Made by a program: the position numbers and the translations under genes
Origin: Porodaedalea pini
Taxonomy: Eukaryota; Basidiomycota; Agaricomycetes; Hymenochaetales; Hymenochaetaceae
Assembly: GCA_002794775.1 (NCBI GenBank)
Contig: NBAY01000110.1
Span: forward strand, 1-64,000
Length of the DNA stretch: 64,000 bases
Reading direction: 5' to 3'
The notes under the pieces: generated by a model
Told to the model about the DNA's origin: nothing
Seen by the model: the letters and a program-made list of their open reading frames with translations, nothing else
Database searches by the model: none
In this document: piece by piece, positions 1 to 11,900 of the stretch
How positions within the stretch are numbered: the first letter of the stretch is position 1
Layout of the letters: every line of letters begins with the position of its first letter

Positions 1-928
1 AAGAGCTTCGGTGAAAATGGAACTGAGGCCATACAACTACTCACGCTTCTAGCTTGCTTCCAAATGCCGATATCGCCTGATACCCACTACTCGTCGCTCA
101 CGACCTCAAAAACGACGAGAACACTACCGCAAACACTCCTGAACCGTCACCGAAAAATTTCGGCCGCTTTGAACGTCTGAGTCGGCGCCCTCGACGCGGA
201 CGTATGTGCTCGCCGCACACAGCCTGCCTGCCAAGCACGATGTCGGCGTTGGCCTCAGCGTCACGGACGCTTCCTATGCGCGCGTCGTGCACGTCGTTAT
301 AAGATGAAGCCGATAGCTAAGGGGAAAAAACGGAGGAGTGACGTCCGAAAGGATGGTACGAAAGCAGCACTCGTGGAATTAGACTTTAGTACCCGTGAGA
401 AACGTTCTCCAGTTGCAGTGCTTACTTTGACCACGCTTCAGCTGGAGCGTTTTGCATCCATATGCATGTTGAAATCTTTGCTCTGGACAGCCATCACCAC
501 TATCTGTTCGTAGCCTCCCTAAATTCTACCATGCCATAAGTCTGTGCTTCAACCGCAGGAGGCATCATACCATCAACAAATCTCTGATCTCAATTCCCCA
601 TCAAGGAAGCTCAACTGTTCATGAACCCTAACATATGCTCGAATCCACCGCGAAGAGCGGACAATCTATAGTTTTAATGACAACAACTGGTTATGCTCAG
701 CGGAGCCAAAATCCTTCGCATCACACCACTCGCTCTTCAAACTTAAGGACGAATGATGCAGGGTGGGGAGTCGTGCAACTACCCGAAGCCCTCTTCTGCT
801 ATTTTTTAATTTCCGAACACAAGGAAGGCTGCTAGCGATCCAATACGTTATTCTGATGGCGAACTGGAAGTCCATGACAAGCTCATGGTATGCTATGTAT
901 TTCTGTTTTTTACATTGCGCGACGCCCT
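1..928. other. No supportable gene at the left edge
   Basis: Only short overlapping open frames on both strands, none with a recognisable motif or a convincing intron-exon pattern. The left edge may hold the downstream region of the minus-strand membrane protein gene that follows. Confidence 0.4.
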
Positions 929-1672
929 TCATCCCTCTCCTTGCATGTATGGGATTTGTGCAACTCCGATCACAAAATCGAAGTCCTCGCCCTCCAAAGC
1001 ATCAGAGACAGAGTGTTCTCTAGACACGCCAACTTCTTCTGCTATTCCTGTTGTGGTCGTAGCTTGAGTGAGGTGCGACCCTCGCGACCGAGAAGGCATC
1101 GCTATGATGATGGATACCCGAAGGACGCTATCCAACTGCATAATATTCGAATCTCCTGATTGCCTCTGCTGAGCAGGCGAGGGCTTCGTAATTGTATGCC
1201 CCTTTAGAACTGTGCATAGGTCGAAGGTGTTTTTTTGACGAAGGGGAGAGTGAAGGTGTCGGCCGCTGGGACGGTACGACAGAAAGCGGCTATTCAAGAA
1301 TTGGTTCCGAAGCCCATGGTCATAGCAGAAGAATGATAGACGCACTTGTGTAGTCTTCCACGACCACCCCTCAAGGATCCCCCGAGTGCAATTGACATGC
1401 ACGTCCCACAGATGGGGCACACGCTCTTCCGGCTTCAAGTGCATCCCTTCGTCTGAGGTTCCGTCCCTGCTCAACCGTGTCCTTCTTTCCATCTGTCTTT
1501 TCCACCGATAACCCAGAACAAGCGCAGCAATCACCACCAATCCAACGATGAAAAGCAAAGGCTTGAATGTGGTGTTGCTATTCGAACCTTCTGAACCGGG
1601 GCTGGAGCTGGAACCGCCTGTCAGAGCCCCAGAGCCGCCTAAAGTGCGAGCGAATTTCCCCCTTGCGAGCAT
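929..1672 (-). CDS. Probable single-pass membrane protein, 3' part of a spliced gene
   Basis: I do not recognise a named family. The frame shows a Gly/Ser-rich stretch, then one hydrophobic segment (about residues 36-56, TFKPLLFIVGLVVIAALVLG) followed at once by a basic stop-transfer patch (YRWKRQ). The tail ends with an Ala-Met-Pro-Ser and Glu/Val-rich stretch. This layout, a Ser-rich ectodomain, one helix and a short cytoplasmic tail, is common in small spliced Agaricomycete membrane proteins. The middle of the frame (about 1180-1390) is poor in such features and probably contains one or two introns; a GTGCGT donor and CCCAG acceptor can be read there. The ATG at 1672 may be internal, with ectodomain exons further upstream. 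Product and exact structure are inferred. Confidence 0.42.
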   Translation of the reverse strand: MLARGKFARTLGGSGALTGGSSSSPGSEGSNSNTTFKPLLFIVGLVVIAALVLGYRWKRQMERRTRLSRDGTSDEGMHLKPEERVPHLWDVHVNCTRGILEGWSWKTTQVRLSFFCYDHGLRNQFLNSRFLSYRPSGRHLHSPLRQKNTFDLCTVLKGHTITKPSPAQQRQSGDSNIMQLDSVLRVSIIIAMPSRSRGSHLTQATTTTGIAEEVGVSREHSVSDALEGEDFDFVIGVAQIPYMQGEG

Positions 1673-3000
1673 CGGCAGAAATGTGGACTCGGATGTTGAA
1701 CAGCAATGTCGCAGCTCGAATGAGATTTTGGTGCATCATGCAAATGTGCTTTCGAAAATTAAGTATGTTGCGACTATGCGGATCCGGCGAGTCAGAGGTC
1801 AACTGGGCCGCAGTATCTATATGACTCGACGTGACTCGACGGGCGCGATTTGATTTCCAGAAGCATAGAAAAAGCGTAGATCATCTATCCGGTGATTGCG
1901 GATTGTGGATTCTTGCATATCGCTAACTATTTGATGTTTTACGCCAGAGTGTCGCAATGCTGCGTTTGTTGCTTCGCAGCGGTCGCGCAATAGCATTTCT
2001 GATATGTTCCTACGCATATGGGAAACATACATGTGTAGCAGGTGAAGTTCGCCAACCAGTTTCCATGAGCTCAGAATGGAGTTTGGGTCAATGATAAAGG
2101 ACGATAAGTAGAGCTTAGGAGAAGTATCCACGGGGTCTTTCCGCCTTCTGCGTGCGAAGCTTATTCCAGCATTAGTATTTTTAGCTCGTCTCCAACGAGC
2201 ACAAGGTAGCCAATGTGCGCTTTCGTTAGGACTGTATTTCACCAGTCCAAGTGTTTGTCAATGGGATGGGTTGAAGTCCCGGTTGCAATCTAGAATTTTG
2301 TCTGGCCCGATAATCTAACATCTCGCGTTATGAAGTACAAATACATTAATGATGAAAAAAATTGACAATATGCAGAACCAACCCTGTCCTGATTTAGAGA
2401 GCGTGAAACGTCTATCACGGCCCTACCAGCTCTTATGTAGAGCCCTGGGCTGCATGACGAGAAATCGAGGAAAGCTCTATGAAAATAACAAATCAAAATA
2501 GTCAGTATCTTTAACGGACATGGACATAAGGAGGGCGGTACCTTTCCTTGGAGCAAAAATACAGATATACATATATATCACCGATGCCGTGTTGCACCTC
2601 TGCAGTTCCGCCTGAACGCGTTCCACTTCCTGAACTCTACGCATAATTGTTGCACGTTGAGTATTGCGTGCGCTCATTGAACCGAATGCCCTCCGAGCTT
2701 GAGCTTGACATCAGCTCCTCATGGTCGACTGCCTGTGCGACGAACGCCCTTAACGTCGATACCGTCGTTCGCCCACCACCGCTCACTTGATAAAGTCGTG
2801 GATTTTGGAGATTGAGCATAAGGCGGGGTATCAATATTAATGTCGTCGACATCCTGTCGTTTCCAACGGGGAAGAGAACTACATCACGAAAAAGTCGCGT
2901 CGCCTGTATAGTCTTGTATACCATGTAAGGTAATATAAGTCTGTTAGTCAGCTTGTTATGTCTTTGAGTCGAATACAAGTCTGCTACAAGAGTTTTTGTG
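1673..3000. other. Unassigned region with possible exon fragments
   Basis: Two minus-strand frames (1817-2242 and 2637-3008) are open but match nothing I know. The second ends with a stretch (STTLILIPRLMLNLQ, then a polar Ser-rich tail) that loosely resembles the last helix and tail of DUF6533-type proteins. No upstream helices are visible, so at most it is a relic. Confidence 0.25.
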
Positions 3001-3004
3001 CAAT

Positions 3005-3410
3005 ACAAGGTGTATACAAGATAGGCAGATAGTTACAAGAAAAAAAAATACTTTTATCATTTTGTATTCTAATTATATGTCCTCAGGAAGTCTACCATTT
3101 CAGCTGTAATGCATTTATTCTACTGATTATTTCTGACAATCAGGCCGGAAGGCTCTTCACAGGTTTATATGTTCGGTGTCAGCATGTCAGTCTGCATATC
3201 ACAAACTTATTAGGATACAAGGTAAATACAAGTTAGATAGATGCTTACAGGAAATGCGCATTTATTTTTCTTGTATTGTATGCCACTTATATGTCCTTCC
3301 AAAATCTAATGTCTAAACTGTGATGCAGTAATCATAGTGTTTTTGTCTGATAACAAGGCCAAAAGCCTGATCATCCACTTGTATTTCAGATACCAGCTCT
3401 TCAATCATTG
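3005..3410. repeat. Diverged tandem duplication, unit about 205 bp
   Basis: Two imperfect direct copies (about 3005-3205 and 3210-3410) share an ordered series of short matches. These include atacaagg...tacaag, a T/A-rich run, attatatgtcct, tctgayaa..aaggcc and aaggct/aaagcct. The block and its upstream flank are studded with TACAAG hexamers. No coding potential is seen. Confidence 0.55.
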
Positions 3411-3415
3411 TCTAA

Positions 3416-4018
3416 GATTTGCTCTGTTTTCATAAGAGATGCACATGTGAAGGGAGTTCAAGCTCGCACCACCCCTTTGGGACCGCCAATCCAGCACTGA
3501 AACTTGAGAGCCGAAAGGCTGAAGAGCGGATGATGAGACGAGACAATGGTATAATACGGAGAAAATACTTCACAGCACATGAAAGAATAAAAGTAACAAG
3601 AGTCGAGTCAATGAAGTAAAGAGAAGGAAAAAAGAGATCTGTGGAAGATACGAGCCGCAGTACAAAATTGAGGGGAGAAAAGGAAGAGGAGACCGTGTAT
3701 GGCGAATGAGCGAGTCGCGCTGCACGCATGGATGGATGAAATGAGACAGTTGGGTGTACGGTTGGAGGGAAAGGTGTAAGAGACGTATGTATTACTAGGA
3801 AATTAAGAAGAGAGGAGAGAAGAGAATACAAGGTGGAAGGCGCGCCGAAGCCGTACTGACAAGAGCAAAGACCTCTGCGATCGTGAGCAAGTGCATGACA
3901 ACCAGCGAAGAAAGGCCCTCAAGCTCTGCACAGTCCAACTCGGCGTAGCCCAGACCAGTAGCCCGCACCCATATCCTAAACATCCAGATCCATAAGTCGC
4001 GAAAGTCGTTGCACCAGC
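3416..4018. other. No supportable gene
   Basis: A hydrophobic minus-strand frame (3430-3831) is present, but it opposes purine-rich DNA and shows no family motif. I see no gene here. Confidence 0.4.
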
Positions 4019-5760
4019 CTATACATGACCACCGAGCCCGAGCCCAAGCCCAAGCCCGAGATCAACAGTCGTGAGGCTATCCAGCATGGACATCGACAGC
4101 GATGCCTGTCCCTGTCCGTCAATCCCGTTTCCGTATCCAATTCCGCCCATGCCGCTGATCACGGTCCCGTTCCCGGGAACGCCCATGAGAGCACCGGCGC
4201 ATACCACGCAACCGGGTCTGAGACGTCCATGGGGACGAGTCGGTGGCCCTTCGCTGCACCCAGGTCGGAACACACGACATCGCCTGCAAGCCACACGGCC
4301 GTAGGTATATCTGGCGGAGTTGCGACGGCCTCCGACCCGACGCTCGAGCTCGAGTCGGACGAATCGTTCGAGTCCGTGCTCTGTGCGGAACTCCACACAC
4401 CATTGGCACCGTTGTTGAAATTGTAGTTATAACTGTAGCTGCACAACGCCGCACTTGGCGTCTTGAGCGTTGATTCACCGAGAGCGGCGAATACGAAAGG
4501 CGCTGTATCGGCTCTTCGAGTGGGACAGGCGTCAGATCAGAAGGCAAGGGTGTCTGTGACGTAAATGCAGAAGAAAGCAATGTTTACTGTGCACTAAGCG
4601 CCGCGTGCTGGTGAGCTGAGATGGACCTGCAAACGAGAATGGCAACGATCCCCAGATAGCGGAGCGGCACGCTCCGCATTGCCACATCGTCTGGCAGTGT
4701 CGCAGCACGTCTAAGTGCTCTATTTGCCATGCCTGCCTTCGTCTGCGCACGGCCAAACTCCGGACTTGCGCCTGCATCCGACAAGGTGGACTCGGAAAGT
4801 GCATCGCGTTGCGCATTGCAGAAACCGGAGACGATCCAGATGCGATTGTATCCTTGCTTTTCATGTGTTGCATACTGCGCGAGTTCTCTTCCTGCGGCAG
4901 CGTTGAGCTCTTGCCGACCGAGAGACGCCACCCAAACGCATCGCCGAATGCACGTTCGCAGTGTCCAACTTCCCGCAGTGGGAGACTGGAGAGCTTTGCC
5001 CATCCACGAGTCGAATAGCATCGATCCTGTAAGAATTTTGATGCTAGAATGAGCGCAGCGAGGAAGATGCGCCGCGGGCAGAGGAGCGGCAAGGGAAGAG
5101 GTGCGGCGTGAGCTGTTTTGCCGGAATCTTGCGACGCTTGTCGTTAGACTGCCTTCGAGTCTGCATCTACTGAGTTAATGGAAGCGAAGCGTCCATCTGG
5201 AGGACTGTCGGCACACACTATGCGTCGAACGGGTCCATTGACATCAATTCCGTCGGAAGGCCGCAGAGGTTGGACGTGTCCAAAGAGGTATTCGCCTTCG
5301 ACGAGGCAGACGCCTCGTCTTCCTTCACGATCCTCTTATCCAACTCCGGCTCGCTTCTCACTCCCGTGCCGAGCCTCTCTTGCTCTCCTGCATGTTGCGC
5401 GTGAACGGTGGAGGACCTGTACGAATGTTTCGATCGGAACGAGGTCCTTCTTGGACACGACGGTTGCGGCATTGCTGCCGAAATTCTGGGCGAGAAAGGC
5501 AGACGGGAAAACGACTGACGTTGATGTTGAAGCGTGTGGTGGGTCGGATGGGGCATGGGGAAGAGGCGAGGAAAGCGTGATGGGTGAACAGGGCGAGGAA
5601 GTTGAACCAATTGAGGTTTTAGTGGTTGGCGTTGAGAGACGGGGGCTGTTTTGTCACCGCCGTGATATCTGTTTGAGTTGAAAAGACGACTGGGATGTTC
5701 TCGGGGAGCCAAATATCGGTCAGGCTTTTCACAGCTTGATCTAGAGTTGAGCACGTCAGT
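4019..5760 (-). pseudogene. Pcl5-like PHO85-type cyclin, decayed
   Basis: Fragments of one cyclin lie in order on the minus strand but in different frames. First comes QAVKSLTDIWLPENIP (about 5690-5740), then LVPIETFVQVLHRSRATC (about 5440), the start of the cyclin box, then SEPELDKRIVKEDEA (about 5310). The core cyclin-box helix follows as LLCPRRIFLAALILASKFLQ (about 5040-5090) and LSSLPLREVGHCERAF, and finally a Ser/Asp-rich tail ending near 4025. This order is that of fungal Pcl5-type cyclins, which bind a Pho85-like kinase. Breaks: a frame change directly after the HRSRATC motif with loss of the expected following helix, a stop at about 5550, a TAA about 60 codons before the core helix, a frame change after the WRLSVGK motif and others near the C-terminus. 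Some could be introns, but not all. Family call is firm; intactness is doubtful. Confidence 0.72.
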
Positions 5761-6228
5761 TAGGGAAACAGGACAAAACCAAATTATCTATTGACTTTGC
5801 GTGCGCGCCTCGGAAGGTTGCCGACAATTGGAATGCTTGACTCGCCGACCAAACGTAGTTTGCTTTTGCTGGGTGCGTCTTCGGGAGTTGGGGTCGTTTC
5901 AACGTTTGAGGCGCCGCTTGCTGCAGTGCTGAGAGTGGGTGCGGGGAGTGGGAGAAGGTGGAGACAGCGGGAGAGATAGTGTACACGAATGCAGCCGGGG
6001 TAATTAAAGAAGTGGATTCTTGAGAATTGGGATGCTGATGGTGTAGAAGGACACGCATCAGCTTAGCGGACTTAGAAAATGCGGACTTAGAAAACGCGTC
6101 GAGACGTGCTCGACGCGTCGTTGCACTTTGCTCTCTCCCACCACCATCGCCTGCCTCTCCCTCGGTCGCAAATCTGTCAAGCACATCAAAAGTAAGGCCA
6201 CATAGTCTTTGGGACATAACGAGCATGT
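5761..6228. other. Divergent intergenic region of the cyclin and HMG-box genes
   Basis: The two decayed genes start back to back here, so it should contain both promoters and 5' leaders. Minus-strand open frames cover it but show no family motif. Confidence 0.4.
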
Positions 6229-8023
6229 TAGTCAAAACGTAGCTCGAAACAGAGCTCAGATAAGCTCATGCCACTCAAATTGGTGAGTAGCCCCTGTATA
6301 CAGGCAGTTCGTCTAACTGGCCTCTACTCCACAAGTACTGGGACGGTCTCACGAAGCAACGCAAGAAGGAGCATGAATAGTTCTATCCTTGGTACGTCTA
6401 TCAGCCCACACGCACGATCAAGGAGAAGAATGGCAAGGCAGAGTCGACGGCGGGCGGGAAGGTGAAGAAGGAGAAGGATGGGAAGGAACGTCGTGACCGT
6501 ACCAAGTCGAGCAGCTGTGTGCACGGTTCCGGCGCGCGTGCCTACAACAGCTCCTTGTGCTCCACTACCAGCACCACCAGCACCACGAGTGCCCCCTCAT
6601 CTGCATCGACCGTCGATTCGGAAGATTTCAGCGAGCTCGACTCGCTCTCCGCCGACGGATCTCTCTATGGTCCATACGGCTATGCGAACGGCGGGTGCAG
6701 CAGCATGCGCGAAGTCGAGATGGTGAACCTTAGACTTCGACATGAGCGAATCGGAGGGATCGCAGGGCCAGGGTCAAAGTCAGACACTCTCGCTCCCGAT
6801 GAGCCTCTCGATGCCCTCGCTCTTTGGCGCATCTGGTTCTGGATCAAGAGCGAGCCTTGCGATCGACACGCGCAACGCTCTTGCGAGCTTCTCTCTCGAA
6901 TCCGGCCCGCTCAGCACGTCTTCCTACTCGCACCCGCACTACGGTGGACACGGGCATGGACACGGATACTCGCTTTCCGTGCAGATCCCGACTCAGACTG
7001 CCCAGAGCCTAGTTCCCGGACTACCTAGCTTTGTCCTCCAGCAGAACCGCCGTTCGACGAGCTCGCCGAGTACACCGGCCACCGACGATGCCAGCCGACC
7101 TCTGCCCGCCTGCGCCTCCCACAATCAAGATCCCGAGGCTGCTCGAGACAGCGCCTGGTTCGAACAGTAGCTCGGCGGTTGGCTCACCTGTGACGCATGA
7201 GGGCAGCGAAGGTGAGCAGCGGATGCAGATGAATGACCACGGCCAGCAAAGAGAGGAGGTATTTGGTGGGATGAACGGTTTCCGGTTCCCGAACTCGCAT
7301 CCGCAGTTGATGGTTAAGGTATGCCAGGGCAGGTCCCCGATTTCTCAACTGCTGGCGGCAAGATGCAGGTGTAATTTTCTGCTTTTCGTCGTAGCATGAC
7401 GATATGTCTGATCATTTCTTGTTGATCGTAAAGCATATTTCATGTTTCAGATCTACGACGAGCAGGTGCCTGTCGCCGCTAAACCCCGCCCTCGCGCACT
7501 CACGCAGCTCAGCATTCCTAACGAGTCTTCAACCTCCTCAGGCGGCCCGCTTTCCGCACCAACACCTCCTTCCTCCTCGTCCTCCTCGTCCTCGCGCCTC
7601 TTCTTCCCTGGTCAATTCTCTTCGCCAACTGGCCAATCGCCTGGCGGACAGTTTCAAGTGCCGGGTCAGTGCGCATTGCCGCACGGGCTGCCTGAGTCAC
7701 CAGATCCGCCAGTTGCTGGCGAGTGGGTCGACTACGGCCTGCTAGCGTGGGCGATGCAGACGCTGTGCGACGGCGACGAATCTGCCACACATTCCTCACA
7801 TGGTCAGAACCAGGAGACGCAGAGTCAGAATGTATTCGGCGAAATCGACATCGGACTGGAGATGGGGCTGCCGCCGTGGACGGGCTTCGGCTCAATGGGG
7901 TCGATGAGTCCCATGGGCTCGATGGGTGGTGGGATGGATGGGATGGGGCCGGACGATGAGCGAATGGACATGTACGCGATGCACTTCCGGTTCGAGGACC
8001 TGCTCGACTCGTCGCAGTTATAA
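6229..8023 (+). pseudogene. HMG-box protein gene, broken by one nonsense codon and two frameshifts
   Basis: An intron (donor GTGAGT after MPLKL, acceptor CTCCACAAG near 6333) joins the exons of an HMG-box third helix, with YWDGLTKQRKKEHE before and FYPWYVYQPTR after an in-frame TAG at 6378-6380, where a glutamine is expected (CAG to TAG). A basic linker (KVKKEKDGKERRDRTK) follows, then a long Ser/Thr-, Gly/His- and Met/Gly-rich tail ending in FEDLLDSSQL. The reading frame shifts by one near 6728 (an extra T in gtgaacctt) and again near 7085-7110. A second intron runs from about 7320 to 7449. Such proteins are sequence-specific or architectural DNA-binding factors; the target is unknown. The first part of the HMG box upstream of 6229 was not found. 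Tail composition is typical of an Agaricomycete transcription factor. Confidence 0.65.
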
Positions 8024-8557
8024 CCTGCGCCTCGCCTCGCCTGCGGACACCGTCAAACCTGGATTCTTTATTCTTCTTTTGCTCTTATCTATGATTTCGA
8101 CGCGGCTACGATTTTGAACAATTCAAATGTACAATAAATGATGCAATAGAAATACATTATTATTATATTATCTAAATGGTGTGATAATGAACCAGTAGAC
8201 TTTCAGTCTCGTATAACGACTTGCAGACCATATATAAGAACTCTACCAGACACAACAAGAACCACAAGTAAGATTATCCCATGTCATTTTGAAGCTGCGC
8301 CGTATTCTCTTCTATATTTTCTTCAGGGCCGGTCATTCTTGTATATTTCCGGCAAGTGACGATCAGTATGACCTAACTTGGCAAGGTCAATCAGACTTGC
8401 GGCAATCTTGCAGCAACTTGTAGCTTTGTATCAGATCGAAGCTGCGCCGTATTCAGTTGTACATAATTTAGAAAATATACATCTTCCACGGGCATATAAG
8501 CCCGTGCAAGATTTTAGACATTTTCGTGATGTACAATCAGCATTTGAGGAACCATTA
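8024..8557. other. 3' flank of the HMG-box relic
   Basis: AT-rich, with an AATAAA-like signal (acaataaatg near 8131). A 64-codon frame at 8378-8572 runs into the foldback element and is not credible as a gene. Confidence 0.4.
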
Positions 8558-9406
8558 CAGCCATTTTCATAAGTCCTACGACACGTGCATGTCACGTGAA
8601 ATGAGCCGCGTCAGAGCCAAAGTGTCGAAGAATTAGAATGAATGCCTATTTTCTCTGTGAATTCTGCACAGTACCTGCTCATTAAGTACTCAAAAAAAAG
8701 GCACGGTTCTCAGGAGAAGAAATATGTAAAATAGGGAGCAATAAATTGATTGTGTAGGCGGGTGGAGATCAAACAAGTGCAGCTGGTCTGTTCTCTCACC
8801 CATTTCCACTGAGATTCAAAAATTATGGCTCCCCTACATCTACCTATAAAATTCTTTTCTGTATCTGTAAATTAAGTATATGACTATACCAACATCTCCT
8901 GAAAGTTTGAAGCCAATCCATTCAGTATTCATGGTCCAGCAGCAAGATTTGTGTTCTACTCTGCAAGACCTGTTGTGAGAAAAGGAGGGTGGAAAGAGCT
9001 TGAAGTGGAACACAAATCTTGCTGCTGGACCATGAATACTGAATGGATTGGCTTCAAACTTTCAGGAGATGTTGGTATAGTCATATACTTAATTTACAGA
9101 TACAGAAAAGAATTTTATAGGTAGATGTAGGGGAGCCATAATTTTTGAATCTCAGTGGAAATGGGTGAGAGAACAGACCAGCTGCACTTGTTTGATCTCC
9201 ACCCGCCTACACAATCAATTTATTGCTCCCTATTTTACATATTTCTTCTCCTGAGAACCGTGCCTTTTTTTTGAGTACTTAATGAGCAGGTACTGTGCAG
9301 AATTCACAGAGAAAATAGGCATTCATTCTAATTCTTTGACACTTTGGCTCTGACGCGGCTCATTTCACGTGACATGCACGTGTCGCAGGACTTATGAAAA
9401 AGGCTG
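8558..9406. mobile_element. Foldback element related to the 16-kb mariner-type element
   Basis: Two nearly perfect inverted arms of 399 bp (8558-8956 and 9008-9406) flank a 51-bp spacer. The ends read CAGCCATTTTCATAAG / CTTATGAAAAAGGCTG and lie between TA dinucleotides (8556-8557 and 9407-9408), the Tc1/mariner target duplication. The arm sequence and even the spacer (tgcaagacctgttgtgag) match the outer 400-450 bp of the large element at 14645-30619. This is therefore a non-autonomous derivative made from one end of that family. No coding capacity. Confidence 0.9.
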
Positions 9407-9700
9407 TAATTGAAGGAAGCAATAAATTAACACGTTGGCGAAGGCTGTGCAAAAACCTCTAAGTTGGGGCTGTACAGCTGTAAGCATACGTGCTTCTTAA
9501 GCACTAGTACTAGTACTGTCTCTGGTGAGACTCACATATCCAACCTGGAGAAAAACTTAAAAGCAAGCAAGGAAAAGAGGGTATTAAGAAAGTTATCACA
9601 AAGAGAATGATTTGCGACACATTTATCAGAGCGAAGAAGCCATGTTGTCAAGTGGTCATCGGAACCAGAGTAAAATAAATATTACAACCCACAAATAATA
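9407..9700. other. Short spacer between two transposons
   Basis: AT-rich, contains a tandem actagt repeat near 9500; nothing else recognised. Confidence 0.4.
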
Positions 9701-9740
9701 AGGCCCCGTTCGGACATCACCATTTCTGGCCCGAGCGCAC

Positions 9741-10145
9741 TTCAGGTACCCCCTTTCTTGGGAGCTCTTAGTTCTAACTCTGACCAATTGAGTTGGAGCT
9801 AAGGGTATGTTTTTTCAAGTGCAATTCCTGAGCCTAGGATTTCCTGGCACAGGAATTACAGAATTAATTAGCATCTAGCATGGAGTGTCAGGGGGACTTA
9901 TTCTGGTATTTCCTGGATAGTTTCTGGCTAATTTCATCACACAAATAGATTAATTCCAGGCCAGAATACAGCCATTTCAATTAATATATATATGAATTTC
10001 CTGCATTTTAACCTAACTAAAGAATTGACCAACATTGAAATGAAGGGCATATGTTTAGAGTAGTATGAAAGGCCTGCTTTTGAATCAAACTTCTGTCTAT
10101 GTGCATAGGATTTGAATCACCTTAGAAGGCTCAACCTACTACTTG
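9741..10145. repeat. Left terminal inverted repeat of the KDZ-type element
   Basis: Starting at gcacttcaggtacccc it matches the reverse complement of 42110-42535 over about 400 bp, including tttcaagtgcaattcctgag and gcatggagtgtcaggggg. Similarity fades at the inner end. Confidence 0.85.
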
Positions 10146-10414
10146 TAAGCATACTATTATAGGCTTTCCACTGTGCAGCTTAACTCCTGAGTGCCCAGCT
10201 CTAACCTTTGCTTCAGACTTATATTAAATCAACTTAGTAATAACTCTGACTCAGACACTCATAATTTAATCCTCCACTAGTATTAACAACTCTCATATTC
10301 TTCTTTCCTTGTAAGTATGACTCAGACTGCCCAGTAAGTAGATCAGACTTGACTTATATATCCAATAGCTAGCTTTTCATAAACTAAATATCTGAAACAT
10401 CTGTTACTGCTGCA

Positions 10415-10873
10415 TCTCTAGTAATTCCTGATATGTTATCTCTAGGATTTCCTAACAATAACTGCCCTGGAATTCCTAGTCAGTTATACCTAGGAATTCC
10501 CAGAGATAACTGCCCTGGAATTCCTAGTCAGTTATACCTAGGAATTCTCAGAGATAACTGCTCTGTAATTCCTAGGCATAACTGACTAGGAATTCCTGAT
10601 CAATTATGACTGGGAATTCCTAGGGCTATTCACTCAGGAATTCCTAACAATAATTTGTCAGGAATTCCCCAGTAGTTATCTCTAGGAAATCCTAGAGATA
10701 AACAATCAGCAATTCCTGATTAATTATCTCTGGGAATTCCCAGAGACAATCAACTAGGAATTCCTAACAATAATTTGTCAGGAATTCCAGAGTGGTTATC
10801 TCTAGGAAATCCTAGAGATGATCAACCAGGAATTCCTGAGTGATTATCTCTGGGAATTCCTGAGTAATTATCA
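10415..10873. repeat. Left subterminal array of GGAATTCC palindromes
   Basis: About a dozen GGAATTC cores spaced roughly 30-38 bp apart, embedded in recurring ttatctctgggaattcc, aggaattcctaacaataa and gagataactgc units. The same core unit recurs at the other end of the element (41371-41714). I infer binding sites for the transposase, as known for subterminal repeats of other DNA transposons. Confidence 0.8.
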
Positions 10874-11900
10874 TTTTTGTTGCATTTCTGCTTCTCATCA
10901 TCTGTGAAACAAATTGGGCTGTATTTTGGCCACTTCAGATATCCTGTTGCTGATTCATTTGAGGCTGGCAGCACCAAATGCCTTCATTTCTGTCATGAGC
11001 ACCAGCTGGATATAGTAATTAGGATGATCTGCTATAACAGATCCATCTTGGGAACTCAATTGTCTCTGATCAAGCAGATGTGTAAAGATGGTAAGTTCAT
11101 GTCTAGTTTCACAAAAACAACTCTAAAAGAATATTTCTGTAGGCCTACTTTACTATGTGTATCTACTTGGTCCGTTTGTGTATTGTCCTGATTCATGCAA
11201 CATCACTGACTAGTCAGATCACCAAAACCAGCTTACTTGATTGTTAGCCTCCTCATAGACATTGCTGCTCTAGTAGGGCACATGTTTCCTCTCTCCCTTT
11301 ACCAACTTCACCAAGTAATGGTGATATTTTAATAGCCTGAGTTCTCCAACTGGTTGACAATGTGAGTTTGTTGCGACATAACAATCACATTGATGTTCTG
11401 ATTTTACTGATTGACATGCATCACAGTCCTCAACATGTCATCCACTGCCTACTCTGCATGCGTGCCCTATTGCATATCACATACACAGCATAAACCCTGA
11501 TTCAGAGGTCCCGACGACACAGGCCTCTTTGTCATTCGCCACACTAGATGAGCAGGCAATGTGATCTTCAGGCTTGGGAATGGCGTCGGGGTCAGGGTCA
11601 GGCTCTGACTCAGGGCCCTTGCACATTTTTATCCTTCACAATTGATACCCGCAGTCATAGCTAGTGTTGAAGTAGTGTTATTGAATATAAAGATGTGGAG
11701 ATGAGGTGGGAGATTGCAGATTTGTGAATGTGAGGGTGATGCGATTGAGCTGCAATTGCTATCATCTCAAGTGCTGCAAATAAAATTTGATATGCTTGAT
11801 GAAAAACCCGGATGGCAGAGTCTGGTTTATACGCTTCAACGAGGAAAGAGACACATATAACACGAGCAAGGCAGGATTTTCTTATAACAATCAGAACTAA
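10874..11900. other. Noncoding stretch inside the KDZ-type element
   Basis: One 104-codon plus frame (10877-11191) begins at the end of the palindrome array and has no recognisable motif or codon character. I see no gene before the minus-strand gene that ends at 11901. Confidence 0.4.

Noticed and set aside
3430..3831. Hydrophobic 133-codon minus frame
   Set aside because: Low-complexity purine/pyrimidine bias of the region; no family motif or intron structure.
10415..10873. CRISPR-like array
   Set aside because: Units are themselves palindromic and diverged, spacers are not unique, and the sequence is clearly eukaryotic; subterminal transposon repeats explain it.
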